NCBI GenBank assembly: GCA_023251335.1
Contig: JAHEZA010000038.1
Coordinates: 1-6,697 of the forward strand
DNA from: Chitinophagaceae bacterium
GTDB taxonomy: Bacteria > Bacteroidota > Bacteroidia > Chitinophagales > Chitinophagaceae
DNA length: 6,697 nucleotides
Direction of reading: 5' to 3'
Every line of letters begins with the position of its first letter. Position 1 is the first letter of the stretch. Under the pieces are notes generated by a model. The model ran no database searches. It was not told the origin of the DNA and saw nothing but the letters and a program-made list of their open reading frames with translations. Positions 1 to 5,370 of the stretch are shown here, in pieces. The position numbers were made by a program, and so were the translations under genes.

Positions 1-431
1 ATCGCAACGAGCCCAATAATCAAAGCAATAGTAGTAACCACTTCGAAATATACAATGGATTTCCAGCCCATCCTCCCTACCTGTTTCAGGTCTGAATGAC
101 CCGCGATACCCACCACTAACGTTGAAAAAAGAATCGGCGCAATGATCGTTTTCACCAGTCGCAAAAATATCTGGCTTAATACTTTTAAATCTTTTGCCAC
201 TTCCGGAAAGTCCACGCCTATCTCCACACCAATTACCATTGCAACGAGTATCCAGGTAGTCAGTGAGCGCTTATAGATGGCGAACAATACCAATGAACCA
301 ATAAATATCCATCGAAGTATTCTCAAAAATAAAGGAGAAATACTATTGAAATTGTAGATATCTATAAAATGAAACAGAGCAGTAACGGTAAGTACTATAA
401 AAACAAGTAGAATACTTTTTCTTTTATTCAT
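1..431 (-). CDS. Sodium/proton-dicarboxylate (DAACS/SDF family) symporter, N-terminal part only
   Basis: This is the first 143 codons of a gene that continues beyond the left window edge. It starts at the ATG whose complement is 429-431. Residues 86-141 read like the early core of the SDF (GltP/DctA/GltPh) family: a run with KTIIAPILFSTLVVGIAG (94-111), then HSDLKQVGRMGWKSIVYFE (112-130) and a hydrophobic helix. The family carries dicarboxylates or acidic amino acids across the inner membrane with Na+ or H+. The substrate-binding HP1/HP2 hairpins and TM7-8 lie outside the window, so substrate cannot be judged. The N-terminus is longer than in GltP-like proteins, with two extra-looking hydrophobic segments (about 6-24 and 36-54) before the usual first helix. 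No Shine-Dalgarno is visible, but a perfect TAGATTTG box lies 24 bp upstream. Family call is firm; specificity unknown. Confidence 0.92.
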   Translation of the reverse strand, partial: MNKRKSILLVFIVLTVTALFHFIDIYNFNSISPLFLRILRWIFIGSLVLFAIYKRSLTTWILVAMVIGVEIGVDFPEVAKDLKVLSQIFLRLVKTIIAPILFSTLVVGIAGHSDLKQVGRMGWKSIVYFEVVTTIALIIGLVA

Positions 432-455
432 AAATACTGTTGTGTAGTGATTGTT

Positions 456-463
456 CAAATCTA
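456..463 (-). promoter_or_regulatory. Candidate Bacteroidota-type -7 box for the symporter gene
   Basis: On the minus strand these bases read TAGATTTG, an exact match to the Bacteroidota primary-sigma -7 consensus TAnnTTTG. The box ends 24 bp before the symporter ATG, which would give a short leader of roughly 18-20 nt. No good TTTG -33 element is visible at the usual spacing, so the call rests on the -7 box and its position. Confidence 0.45.
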
Positions 464-520
464 AGGAATTGAAAATAAATACCAGCGATTAAAGAAAGTA
501 TTCTTCACTAATCTTAAAAC

Positions 521-548
521 AAAAAGACGGCGTCAAGGCCGTCTTTTT
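521..548 (-). terminator. Rho-independent terminator after the Bax inhibitor-type gene
   Basis: An 11-bp perfect stem (AAAAAGACGGC at 521-531 pairs with GCCGTCTTTTT at 538-548) encloses a 6-nt loop. On the minus strand the hairpin is followed by a T-rich tract (GTTTTAAG). It starts 21 bp beyond the stop codon of the gene at 570-1322 and lies before the symporter promoter, so it should separate the two codirectional genes. The A/T arms would also let it act on plus-strand transcripts, but no plus-strand gene reads into it here. Confidence 0.88.
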
Positions 549-569
549 TATGAAAATAAGATTTTGAAA

Positions 570-1322
570 TTAGCTTCTTCTGTTGCCGAACATGCGAAGC
601 AGGAACAAGAAGATATTGATGAAATCAAGATACAAAGTTAAAGCGCCCAGGATGGACATTTTCTTTACATCACCTGCGGCTACTCCCTCGCCATTGTATT
701 CAATCCCTTCTCCAATTCTTTTTAGTTTCTGAACATCATAGGCGGTTAAAGCAGTAAAAACCATTACGCCGATAATGCTGATAATGTAATCTAACTGGCT
801 GCTGTGTAAAAAATAATTGATGACCATAGCCACCAATACGCCAATAACACCCATCATTAGGATCCGGCCAAATTTGGTAAGATCCTTATCAGTAGTGTAT
901 CCCATCACCGCCATGATTCCAAACATAGCCGAAGCGGAAAGAAAGCAACCCAACACTGAACCCGCAGTAAAAGCCATTAAGATAAAGCTAAAGCTTATGC
1001 CGTTAATAATAGCATATGCCATAAATAATGCCATCAAGGCGGTGGAAGAAAGCCTTTGGTAAGCAAAAGACATAATCAGTACAAATCCAAGCGGTGCAAA
1101 TAACGTTATTTTTCCAAGACCTGTCAATCCACCTGTCGGAACTACAAGGTAGGCCATCAACTGATCGTTTACTGAAAATTGCCATGCGAATACCGCTGAT
1201 ACACCCAGCGCTACAAACATCAGTAGAAATACGTTGGCAATAAATGAGCGTGTACGTGTTTGCTCGCCTGTAGGTACATAAGTTATATTACTAAAATTAG
1301 ATTTATTGTTAGTTAATTCCAT
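570..1322 (-). CDS. Bax inhibitor-1/YccA family seven-helix membrane protein
   Basis: The 250-residue product has the length and layout of bacterial BI-1 (TMBIM/UPF0005) proteins: a short polar N-terminus (1-25) followed by about seven hydrophobic helices (near 28-48, 72-88, 92-116, 118-140, 152-173, 176-197, 222-243). The two family Asp positions are present: D196 in FTALTAYDVQKLK and D233 in TLYLDFINIFLFLLR. In the B. subtilis homologue YetJ the corresponding pair forms a pH-sensitive gate for Ca2+ leak; E. coli relatives include YccA, which modulates the FtsH protease. A role in membrane ion leak or protease control is therefore plausible but not shown. The gene is probably monocistronic: a strong terminator follows it and 215 bp separate it from the SET gene. 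Its ATG (1320-1322) is preceded by A/T-rich DNA with no Shine-Dalgarno. Family call is firm; physiological role unknown. Confidence 0.95.
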   Translation of the reverse strand: MELTNNKSNFSNITYVPTGEQTRTRSFIANVFLLMFVALGVSAVFAWQFSVNDQLMAYLVVPTGGLTGLGKITLFAPLGFVLIMSFAYQRLSSTALMALFMAYAIINGISFSFILMAFTAGSVLGCFLSASAMFGIMAVMGYTTDKDLTKFGRILMMGVIGVLVAMVINYFLHSSQLDYIISIIGVMVFTALTAYDVQKLKRIGEGIEYNGEGVAAGDVKKMSILGALTLYLDFINIFLFLLRMFGNRRS

Positions 1323-1340
1323 GTTTTAATTTTTTTTGTA

Positions 1341-1348
1341 AAAATATA
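1341..1348 (-). promoter_or_regulatory. Weak candidate -7 box for the Bax inhibitor-type gene
   Basis: The minus strand reads TATATTTT, a 7/8 match to TAnnTTTG, ending 18 bp before the ATG. The surrounding DNA is very A/T rich, so a chance match is likely. A second near match (TTTATTTG) lies about 18 bp further upstream. No clear -33 element accompanies either. Confidence 0.25.
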
Positions 1349-1403
1349 TAATGTTTCAAATAAATGAAGAATAAACAAAAAGAAATAAGAGAAATTTAAG
1401 AAT

Positions 1404-1459
1404 GAGCTGTCAGTGAGCAGCTACAAGTGATCAGTAACAAGTGATTAGCGTCACAACAG
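1404..1459. repeat. Degenerate tandem repeat with 7-bp period
   Basis: Cut into sevens from 1404, the sequence reads gagctgt, cagtgag, cagctac, aagtgat, cagtaac, aagtgat, tagcgtc, acaacag. The units share a rough cAGTgAt consensus. The 9-mer ACAAGTGAT occurs exactly twice (1423-1431 and 1437-1445), 14 bp or two periods apart. The block lies between the Bax inhibitor-type and SET genes and has no coding potential that I trust. It looks like a decayed heptamer microsatellite. Confidence 0.5.
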
Positions 1460-1500
1460 TAAACGAACAAATGGGAGGAATTTCAATTTTGGAAGCCAAC

Positions 1501-1542
1501 AACTGATCTCTGATAAACTAATACCAGTAACTGAAAACTAAC
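1501..1542. repeat. Second heptamer-phased degenerate repeat block
   Basis: In sevens from 1501 the sequence reads aactgat, ctctgat, aaactaa, taccagt, aactgaa, aactaac, with a loose AACTGAt consensus. It shares the word CAGTAAC (1525-1531) with the block at 1404-1459 (1432-1438). The last unit contains the SET gene's stop codon (TAG, complement of 1538-1540), so the repeat abuts or slightly enters the end of that gene. Confidence 0.4.
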
Positions 1543-1924
1543 CTTCCGCTTCAAACCAAATCTTTTTTTCATTATTCCAGTCTCCATTATAATTAATTGT
1601 AATTTCCTCTCCGGTTACTATATCTCTCACGGTTTTTACGTGAATACTCTCCTCCTCAAAATCCATAAAATACTCGCAATTACTTTGATAGCTGTGGTTG
1701 TAAAGTGGAATAAATCCCAACGCCATACAGCATTCATCTTTATCTTCACCCCATTCAAAAATATAATCATGCAGGAGCGTTTTATCCAGCAAAATTCTAT
1801 CATGGGCGCTCAGCACGATTACAGGTGATTCTTCAATTATGGTATCCGCAGGAATATTCTTGCTTGTAAAAATACCCCTGCCCTTTCCTTCCGTTTTTTT
1901 TATGAATAAAGATTCGTTGATCAT
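1538..1924 (-). CDS. Small SET-domain protein (putative protein-lysine methyltransferase)
   Basis: The 128-residue protein is almost entirely a SET domain. It shows the N-terminal KGRGIFTSKNIPADTIIEE motif (14-32, with the GxG-type turn at 15-17), the SAM-contacting NHS motif in LYNHSYQSNCEY (74-85; N76, H77), and the C-terminal GEEITINYNG (105-114) with Y112 in the place of the catalytic tyrosine. SET enzymes move a methyl group from S-adenosylmethionine to protein lysines. There are no pre-SET or cysteine-rich post-SET segments; the chain ends about 14 residues after NYNG with an aromatic WF that could serve as the post-SET cap. No signal peptide is visible, so it is probably cytoplasmic. 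The target is unknown. It is transcribed divergently from mgtE across 68 bp. Family call is strong; activity is inferred from retained motifs. Confidence 0.9.
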   Translation of the reverse strand: MINESLFIKKTEGKGRGIFTSKNIPADTIIEESPVIVLSAHDRILLDKTLLHDYIFEWGEDKDECCMALGFIPLYNHSYQSNCEYFMDFEEESIHVKTVRDIVTGEEITINYNGDWNNEKKIWFEAEG

Positions 1925-1948
1925 GCAACTTCCAATTAGCTTATTAAA

Positions 1949-1956
1949 TAAAGTTA
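1949..1956 (-). promoter_or_regulatory. Candidate -7 box for the SET-domain gene
   Basis: The minus strand reads TAACTTTA, a 7/8 match to TAnnTTTG, ending 24 bp before the SET ATG. That is the same distance as for the symporter gene. A matching -33 element is not evident. It sits only 3 bp from the opposing mgtE box. Confidence 0.3.
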
Positions 1957-1959
1957 AAT

Positions 1960-1967
1960 TATTTTTG
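1960..1967 (+). promoter_or_regulatory. Candidate Bacteroidota-type -7 box for mgtE
   Basis: TATTTTTG is an exact match to TAnnTTTG and ends 25 bp before the mgtE ATG, predicting a leader of about 20 nt. A weak TTAG (1936-1939) lies 20 bp upstream where a TTTG -33 element would be expected. The short leader leaves no room for a magnesium riboswitch. Confidence 0.5.
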
Positions 1968-1992
1968 CGCCCTTATCTGAAAAGTAAGATTC

Positions 1993-3393
1993 ATGACCGA
2001 AGAAGAAATTTCAGTTCAGGAACAGTACGAAGATATTTTGAAAAAGGGCGACGGGTCCATCAGCGAATTTTTGAATGAACAAAACATCAGTGATGTTGCT
2101 GAACTAATTTATGAAAATGAAGAAAAGGAGATAGAAATTTTCCTTCACCTCGCCATGCACAGGGCTTTGGCGCTTTTCAGAATATTGGAACATCCTACCC
2201 AAAAAAGAATTATAAAAAATCTCCCTCCGATCAAAAGCGCCCAGATACTGAATGAAATGGAGCCTGATGACAGAACCTCTTTCTTTGAAGATCTTCCTAA
2301 CGAAGTAGTAAGAGAACTTATAAAAACACTCGTTCCTGAAGAAAGAAAAATTACCCTTTCACTTCTCGGATACCCGGAGAACAGCGTCGGCCGATTAATG
2401 ACGCCGGATTATATTTATGTACATGAATACAACACGGTAGAAGAAGTATTGAATATTATCAGAAGCGTTGGAAAAAATACCGAAACCATCGATGTGGTTT
2501 ATGTGATCAATGATCATGGCGAATTGCTGGATGATCTCAGGATCAGGGAATTTATACTGGCTTCGCCGGACACCAGGGTGAATGAACTAATGGATGGAAG
2601 ATTTATCGAATTAAATGCACGTGACGACCAGGAAACCGCAAGTGAAGTTTTTAAGATGAATAATCGTGTAGCCCTTCCCGTTGTGGATGATTATAATGTG
2701 TTGCTCGGTATCGTCACCATTGATGATGTGTTGTGGGTAGCCGCTGAAGAATTCAGTGAAGACATTCAAAAGATTGGTGGCGCAGAAGCTTTGGACATGC
2801 CTTACCTGGAAACACCAATTTTTACACTTGTCAAAAAAAGAGTAGGATGGCTTATTATTCTTTTTTTGGGAGAAATGCTTACAGCTACCGCGATGGCATT
2901 TTACAATGATGAAATGGCCAAAGTAATCATTCTTACTAATTTTATTCCACTGATCATCAGCACGGGCGGTAACAGCGGCACGCAGGCATCCACCTTGATT
3001 ATCCAGGCAATGGCTTTGGGAGAAGTGAGTTTAAAAGACTGGTGGCGGGTAATGCGGCGCGAAATAACCTCGGGATTAATGCTCGGCATTTTGCTCGGAA
3101 TCGTTGGTTTTTTTAGAATCGCCATCTGGAGCTTTTTGATGCACCAGCATATCATTACTGCTTACAGTTATGGCCCCTATTGGATTTTAATCGGATTTAC
3201 GGTTTGTTTTTCCCTGGTCGGTGTTGTCCTTTGGTCATCGCTCATTGGTAGTATGCTTCCTTTACTTTTAAAAAGATTAGGTGCAGATCCGGCTTCTTCT
3301 TCCGCGCCTTTTGTAGCTACACTCGTGGATGTTACAGGACTTGTTATCTTTTTTAATGTAGCATTGCTGATGTTGAGAGGGACGCTGCTGTAA
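1993..3393 (+). CDS. mgtE: Magnesium transporter MgtE
   Basis: The 466-residue product has the complete MgtE layout: a helical N-terminal domain (about 20-130), paired CBS domains (about 135-195 and 197-255, with VALPVVDDYNVLLGIVTIDD at 226-245), a connecting plug helix (about 255-275) and a five-helix pore domain (about 284-462). Signature pore motifs are intact: PLIISTGGNSGTQAST (319-334) and GADPASSSAPFVATLVDVTG (430-449). D446 most likely matches the Asp that sets Mg2+ selectivity in the T. thermophilus channel (D432 there). MgtE is a homodimeric inner-membrane Mg2+ channel whose cytoplasmic N/CBS domains close the pore when Mg2+ is plentiful. The acidic N/CBS region typical of this sensing is present, so gating is probably at protein level. 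The ATG at 1993 is preceded by a perfect -7 box and gives a standard N-terminus. A hairpin begins inside the stop codon. No oddities in length or motifs. Confidence 0.97.
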   Translation: MTEEEISVQEQYEDILKKGDGSISEFLNEQNISDVAELIYENEEKEIEIFLHLAMHRALALFRILEHPTQKRIIKNLPPIKSAQILNEMEPDDRTSFFEDLPNEVVRELIKTLVPEERKITLSLLGYPENSVGRLMTPDYIYVHEYNTVEEVLNIIRSVGKNTETIDVVYVINDHGELLDDLRIREFILASPDTRVNELMDGRFIELNARDDQETASEVFKMNNRVALPVVDDYNVLLGIVTIDDVLWVAAEEFSEDIQKIGGAEALDMPYLETPIFTLVKKRVGWLIILFLGEMLTATAMAFYNDEMAKVIILTNFIPLIISTGGNSGTQASTLIIQAMALGEVSLKDWWRVMRREITSGLMLGILLGIVGFFRIAIWSFLMHQHIITAYSYGPYWILIGFTVCFSLVGVVLWSSLIGSMLPLLLKRLGADPASSSAPFVATLVDVTGLVIFFNVALLMLRGTLL

Positions 3394-3421
3394 TTAGTTG
3401 ATTAGCAAATCAGCTAATTTT
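3392..3421 (+). terminator. Probable rho-independent terminator of mgtE
   Basis: AATTAGTTGATT (3392-3403) pairs with AATCAGCTAATT (3408-3419) across a 4-nt AGCA loop: 12 pairs including one G-U wobble, followed by a short T run (to 3421). The stem begins inside the mgtE TAA stop codon. It is A/T rich and therefore weaker than the hairpin at 521-548. It would uncouple mgtE from the downstream ABC gene. Confidence 0.65.
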
Positions 3422-3458
3422 ACCTACTAAAAATTACCATTCACCGAAAACCATATTT

Positions 3459-3475
3459 CTGAAAAAATATTTCAG
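3459..3475. repeat. Inverted repeat CTGAAA-N5-TTTCAG ahead of the ABC gene
   Basis: A perfect 6-bp dyad (3459-3464 and 3470-3475) with a 5-nt A-rich spacer lies 75 bp upstream of the ABC transporter start. It could be an operator half-site pair or chance structure in A/T-rich DNA. It lacks the T tract and GC content of a good terminator. Confidence 0.3.
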
Positions 3476-3500
3476 TTTACTTTTACTCCTTAAAAATTTA

Positions 3501-3515
3501 CAGAATCAAATTCTG
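3501..3515. promoter_or_regulatory. Hyphenated palindrome CAGAAT-CAA-ATTCTG, possible operator
   Basis: A perfect 6-bp inverted repeat with a 3-nt spacer lies just upstream of the candidate -7 box of the ABC transporter gene (3523-3530), in the region between -33 and -7. A repressor bound here would block the promoter. No regulator gene is adjacent, so function is a guess from position and symmetry. Confidence 0.3.
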
Positions 3516-3522
3516 CGCGCAT

Positions 3523-3530
3523 TATTTTTC
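3523..3530 (+). promoter_or_regulatory. Candidate -7 box for the ABC exporter gene
   Basis: TATTTTTC matches TAnnTTTG at 7 of 8 bases and ends 19 bp before the ATG at 3550. A TTTA (3497-3500), 22 bp upstream, is a poor -33 candidate. Since mgtE ends with a hairpin, the ABC gene needs its own promoter somewhere in 3394-3549, and this is the best candidate I see. Confidence 0.35.
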
Positions 3531-3549
3531 TTGTTGAAATAACAGACTG

Positions 3550-5295
3550 ATGAAGACCAACGAAAAAAAACAAAAAGAGCCAAAGCCCAATATCTTCAAA
3601 GTATTGAAACCCTATTCGGGTATGATTAGTGCGCTTTTGTTTTTTGCATTGCTGAGTAACGGGTTAAATCTTGCAATTCCTAAAATTATCCAGTTCGGTA
3701 TTGATGATTATAGTAAAGGCACTTTCGACATGCAGAAGATCATCACATGGTTTGCAATAGCCGCTGTGTTAATTTTTATTTTCGGTTATGCACAGACGAT
3801 TTTGCAAACATATGCCTCGGAAAGAGTGGCGCGGGATATGCGAGAGAAACTTGCCTCCAAAATTTCGCAACAGGATTATGTTTATATACAGGATGCCACG
3901 CCGGGAAAATTGCTGACCAACCTGACCTCTGATGTGGACGCAATTAAAATTTTCGTGTCCCAGGCAGTAGTTACCATCGTATCTTCTTTAGTGCTGATCA
4001 TCGGAGCAAGTATTTTGTTATTGAATATCAACTGGAGATTAGGTTTACTTGTTTTATTGATAATTCCAATTATTGCAACCACCTTTTTCCTGGTTTTTAA
4101 AAAAGTAAAAACCTTATTTAGAAAAACGCAGGAAGTTATAGATTGGCTGAATAAAGTGATTAATGAAAGTATTCTCGGCGCGGCGCTGATAAGGGTACTG
4201 AACGCCCAATTTACAGAATACAATAAATTTATGGATGCCAGCGGCGAAGCAAAAAATCTTGGCCTTGCTATCCTTCGTTTATTCGCAACGCTTATTCCGA
4301 TCATTGTATTGACTGCTAACCTTGCAAGGCTTGCCGTACTTGGTATTGGCGGCCATTTTGTAATAAACAGCAGTATGACGTTAGGCGAGTTCGCAGCCTT
4401 CAACAGCTATATCGCCATCTTGATTTTTCCCATTATTATCATTGGTTTTATGAGCAATGTGATCGCGCGCGCTTCTGCTTCTTATGGCCGCATTCACCGC
4501 ACACTTGAAGCATCCGATTTCGTTGACAAAGGAACAGTAAACAAACAATTAACGGGAAATATTAATCTTGAAAACATAACGGTGAAATATGGCGAAAATC
4601 CAGCATTAAAAAACATTTCATTTTCGATTGAAGGAGGAACAAGAGCGGCCATCATAGGGCCTACCGCAGCGGGAAAAACGCAGATACTCTATTTATTAAC
4701 AACCCTTATAAAACCGAATGAAGGACAGATATTTTATGATGATATCAATATCAACGACTATAGCAGGGATTCTCTGTTAAGCCAGGTTGGCCTTGTCTTC
4801 CAGGATAGTATTATTTTTAATTTGACACTTCGTGAAAACATTGCGTTTAATACAGACGTGACAGAAGAAGCGCTACAAAAAGCGATAGAAACATCGGAGT
4901 TGCACGATTTCATCAACTCTCTTCCGGAAGGATTAGAGACCATAGTTTCAGAACGTGGCTCCAGTCTTTCGGGTGGTCAAAAACAACGCATCATGCTGGC
5001 GCGCGCCTTAGCAATCAATCCCAGGATTTTGTTGCTTGATGATTTTACAGCAAGGGTAGATGCGTTAACTGAAGAAAAAATTTCAAAGAATGTAAAAGAA
5101 AATTATCCACATATTACACTTATTTCTGTAACCCAAAAAATTGATCCCGTAAAAGATTACGACCAAATAATCGTACTAATGGAAGGAGAGCTAATCGCAA
5201 AAGGGAAACATGATTTTCTGATGCAAAATTCTCCGGAATATGTTCAGATCTACCGGTCGCAAAAAAGCACCGTTGATTTGACGGCGACTGTATGA
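3550..5295 (+). CDS. ABC exporter half-transporter (MsbA/MdlA-like) with degenerate catalytic site
   Basis: The 581-residue protein fuses a six-helix exporter membrane domain (helices near 24-48, 63-88, 135-158, 160-184, 244-270, 280-308) to a C-terminal nucleotide-binding domain (about 338-570), the normal type IV exporter half-transporter design. Motifs in order: A-loop Y347; Walker A GPTAAGKT (370-377, K376); Q-loop Q418; X-loop near 464-470; signature LSGGQKQR (473-480); Walker B ILLLDD (493-498); D-loop ARVD (501-504); H-loop region SVTQK (526-530). Two catalytic positions are changed: D498 replaces the catalytic Glu and Q529 replaces the switch His, while the signature is canonical. In known heterodimeric exporters such as TAP1/TAP2 this pattern marks the subunit forming the degenerate ATP site, so a second half-transporter is expected but is not encoded nearby. 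Substrate cannot be predicted; lipid, peptide or drug export are all possible. It is preceded by 156 bp with candidate promoter and dyads, and faces the GH13 gene. The reading frame is intact. Confidence 0.95.
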   Translation: MKTNEKKQKEPKPNIFKVLKPYSGMISALLFFALLSNGLNLAIPKIIQFGIDDYSKGTFDMQKIITWFAIAAVLIFIFGYAQTILQTYASERVARDMREKLASKISQQDYVYIQDATPGKLLTNLTSDVDAIKIFVSQAVVTIVSSLVLIIGASILLLNINWRLGLLVLLIIPIIATTFFLVFKKVKTLFRKTQEVIDWLNKVINESILGAALIRVLNAQFTEYNKFMDASGEAKNLGLAILRLFATLIPIIVLTANLARLAVLGIGGHFVINSSMTLGEFAAFNSYIAILIFPIIIIGFMSNVIARASASYGRIHRTLEASDFVDKGTVNKQLTGNINLENITVKYGENPALKNISFSIEGGTRAAIIGPTAAGKTQILYLLTTLIKPNEGQIFYDDININDYSRDSLLSQVGLVFQDSIIFNLTLRENIAFNTDVTEEALQKAIETSELHDFINSLPEGLETIVSERGSSLSGGQKQRIMLARALAINPRILLLDDFTARVDALTEEKISKNVKENYPHITLISVTQKIDPVKDYDQIIVLMEGELIAKGKHDFLMQNSPEYVQIYRSQKSTVDLTATV

Positions 5296-5370
5296 TTGGT
5301 TCTAAAAATGATCGTAAGCAAACAGATAAATTCGGATAATTCTTATTTTTCGCCTTCGTTAAACTAAACC

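Noticed and set aside
817..1062. Plus-strand open frame opposite the Bax inhibitor-type gene
   Set aside because: It is fully contained antisense within a well-supported membrane protein gene and has low-complexity composition.
1405..1422. Hairpin AGCTG-N8-CAGCT as the SET gene's terminator
   Set aside because: The stem is only 5 bp with an 8-nt loop and is better explained by the heptamer repeat around it.
1925..1992. Possible magnesium riboswitch (M-box or ykkC-like leader) ahead of mgtE
   Set aside because: Only 68 bp separate the divergent starts and the likely transcript leader is about 20 nt, far too short for an M-box aptamer.
3882..4403. 173-codon open frame on the minus strand inside the ABC transporter
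   Set aside because: It is antisense to the transporter membrane domain, has no family motif, and its hydrophobic pattern mirrors the coding strand.
1993..5295. mgtE and the ABC exporter as one operon
   Set aside because: A hairpin with a T run starts in the mgtE stop codon, and a 156-bp gap with its own candidate promoter follows.
5296..5370. Shared bidirectional terminator between the convergent ABC and GH13 genes
   Set aside because: I looked for an inverted repeat with T/A tracts and found only a 4-bp AATT dyad around 5328-5340, too weak to call.
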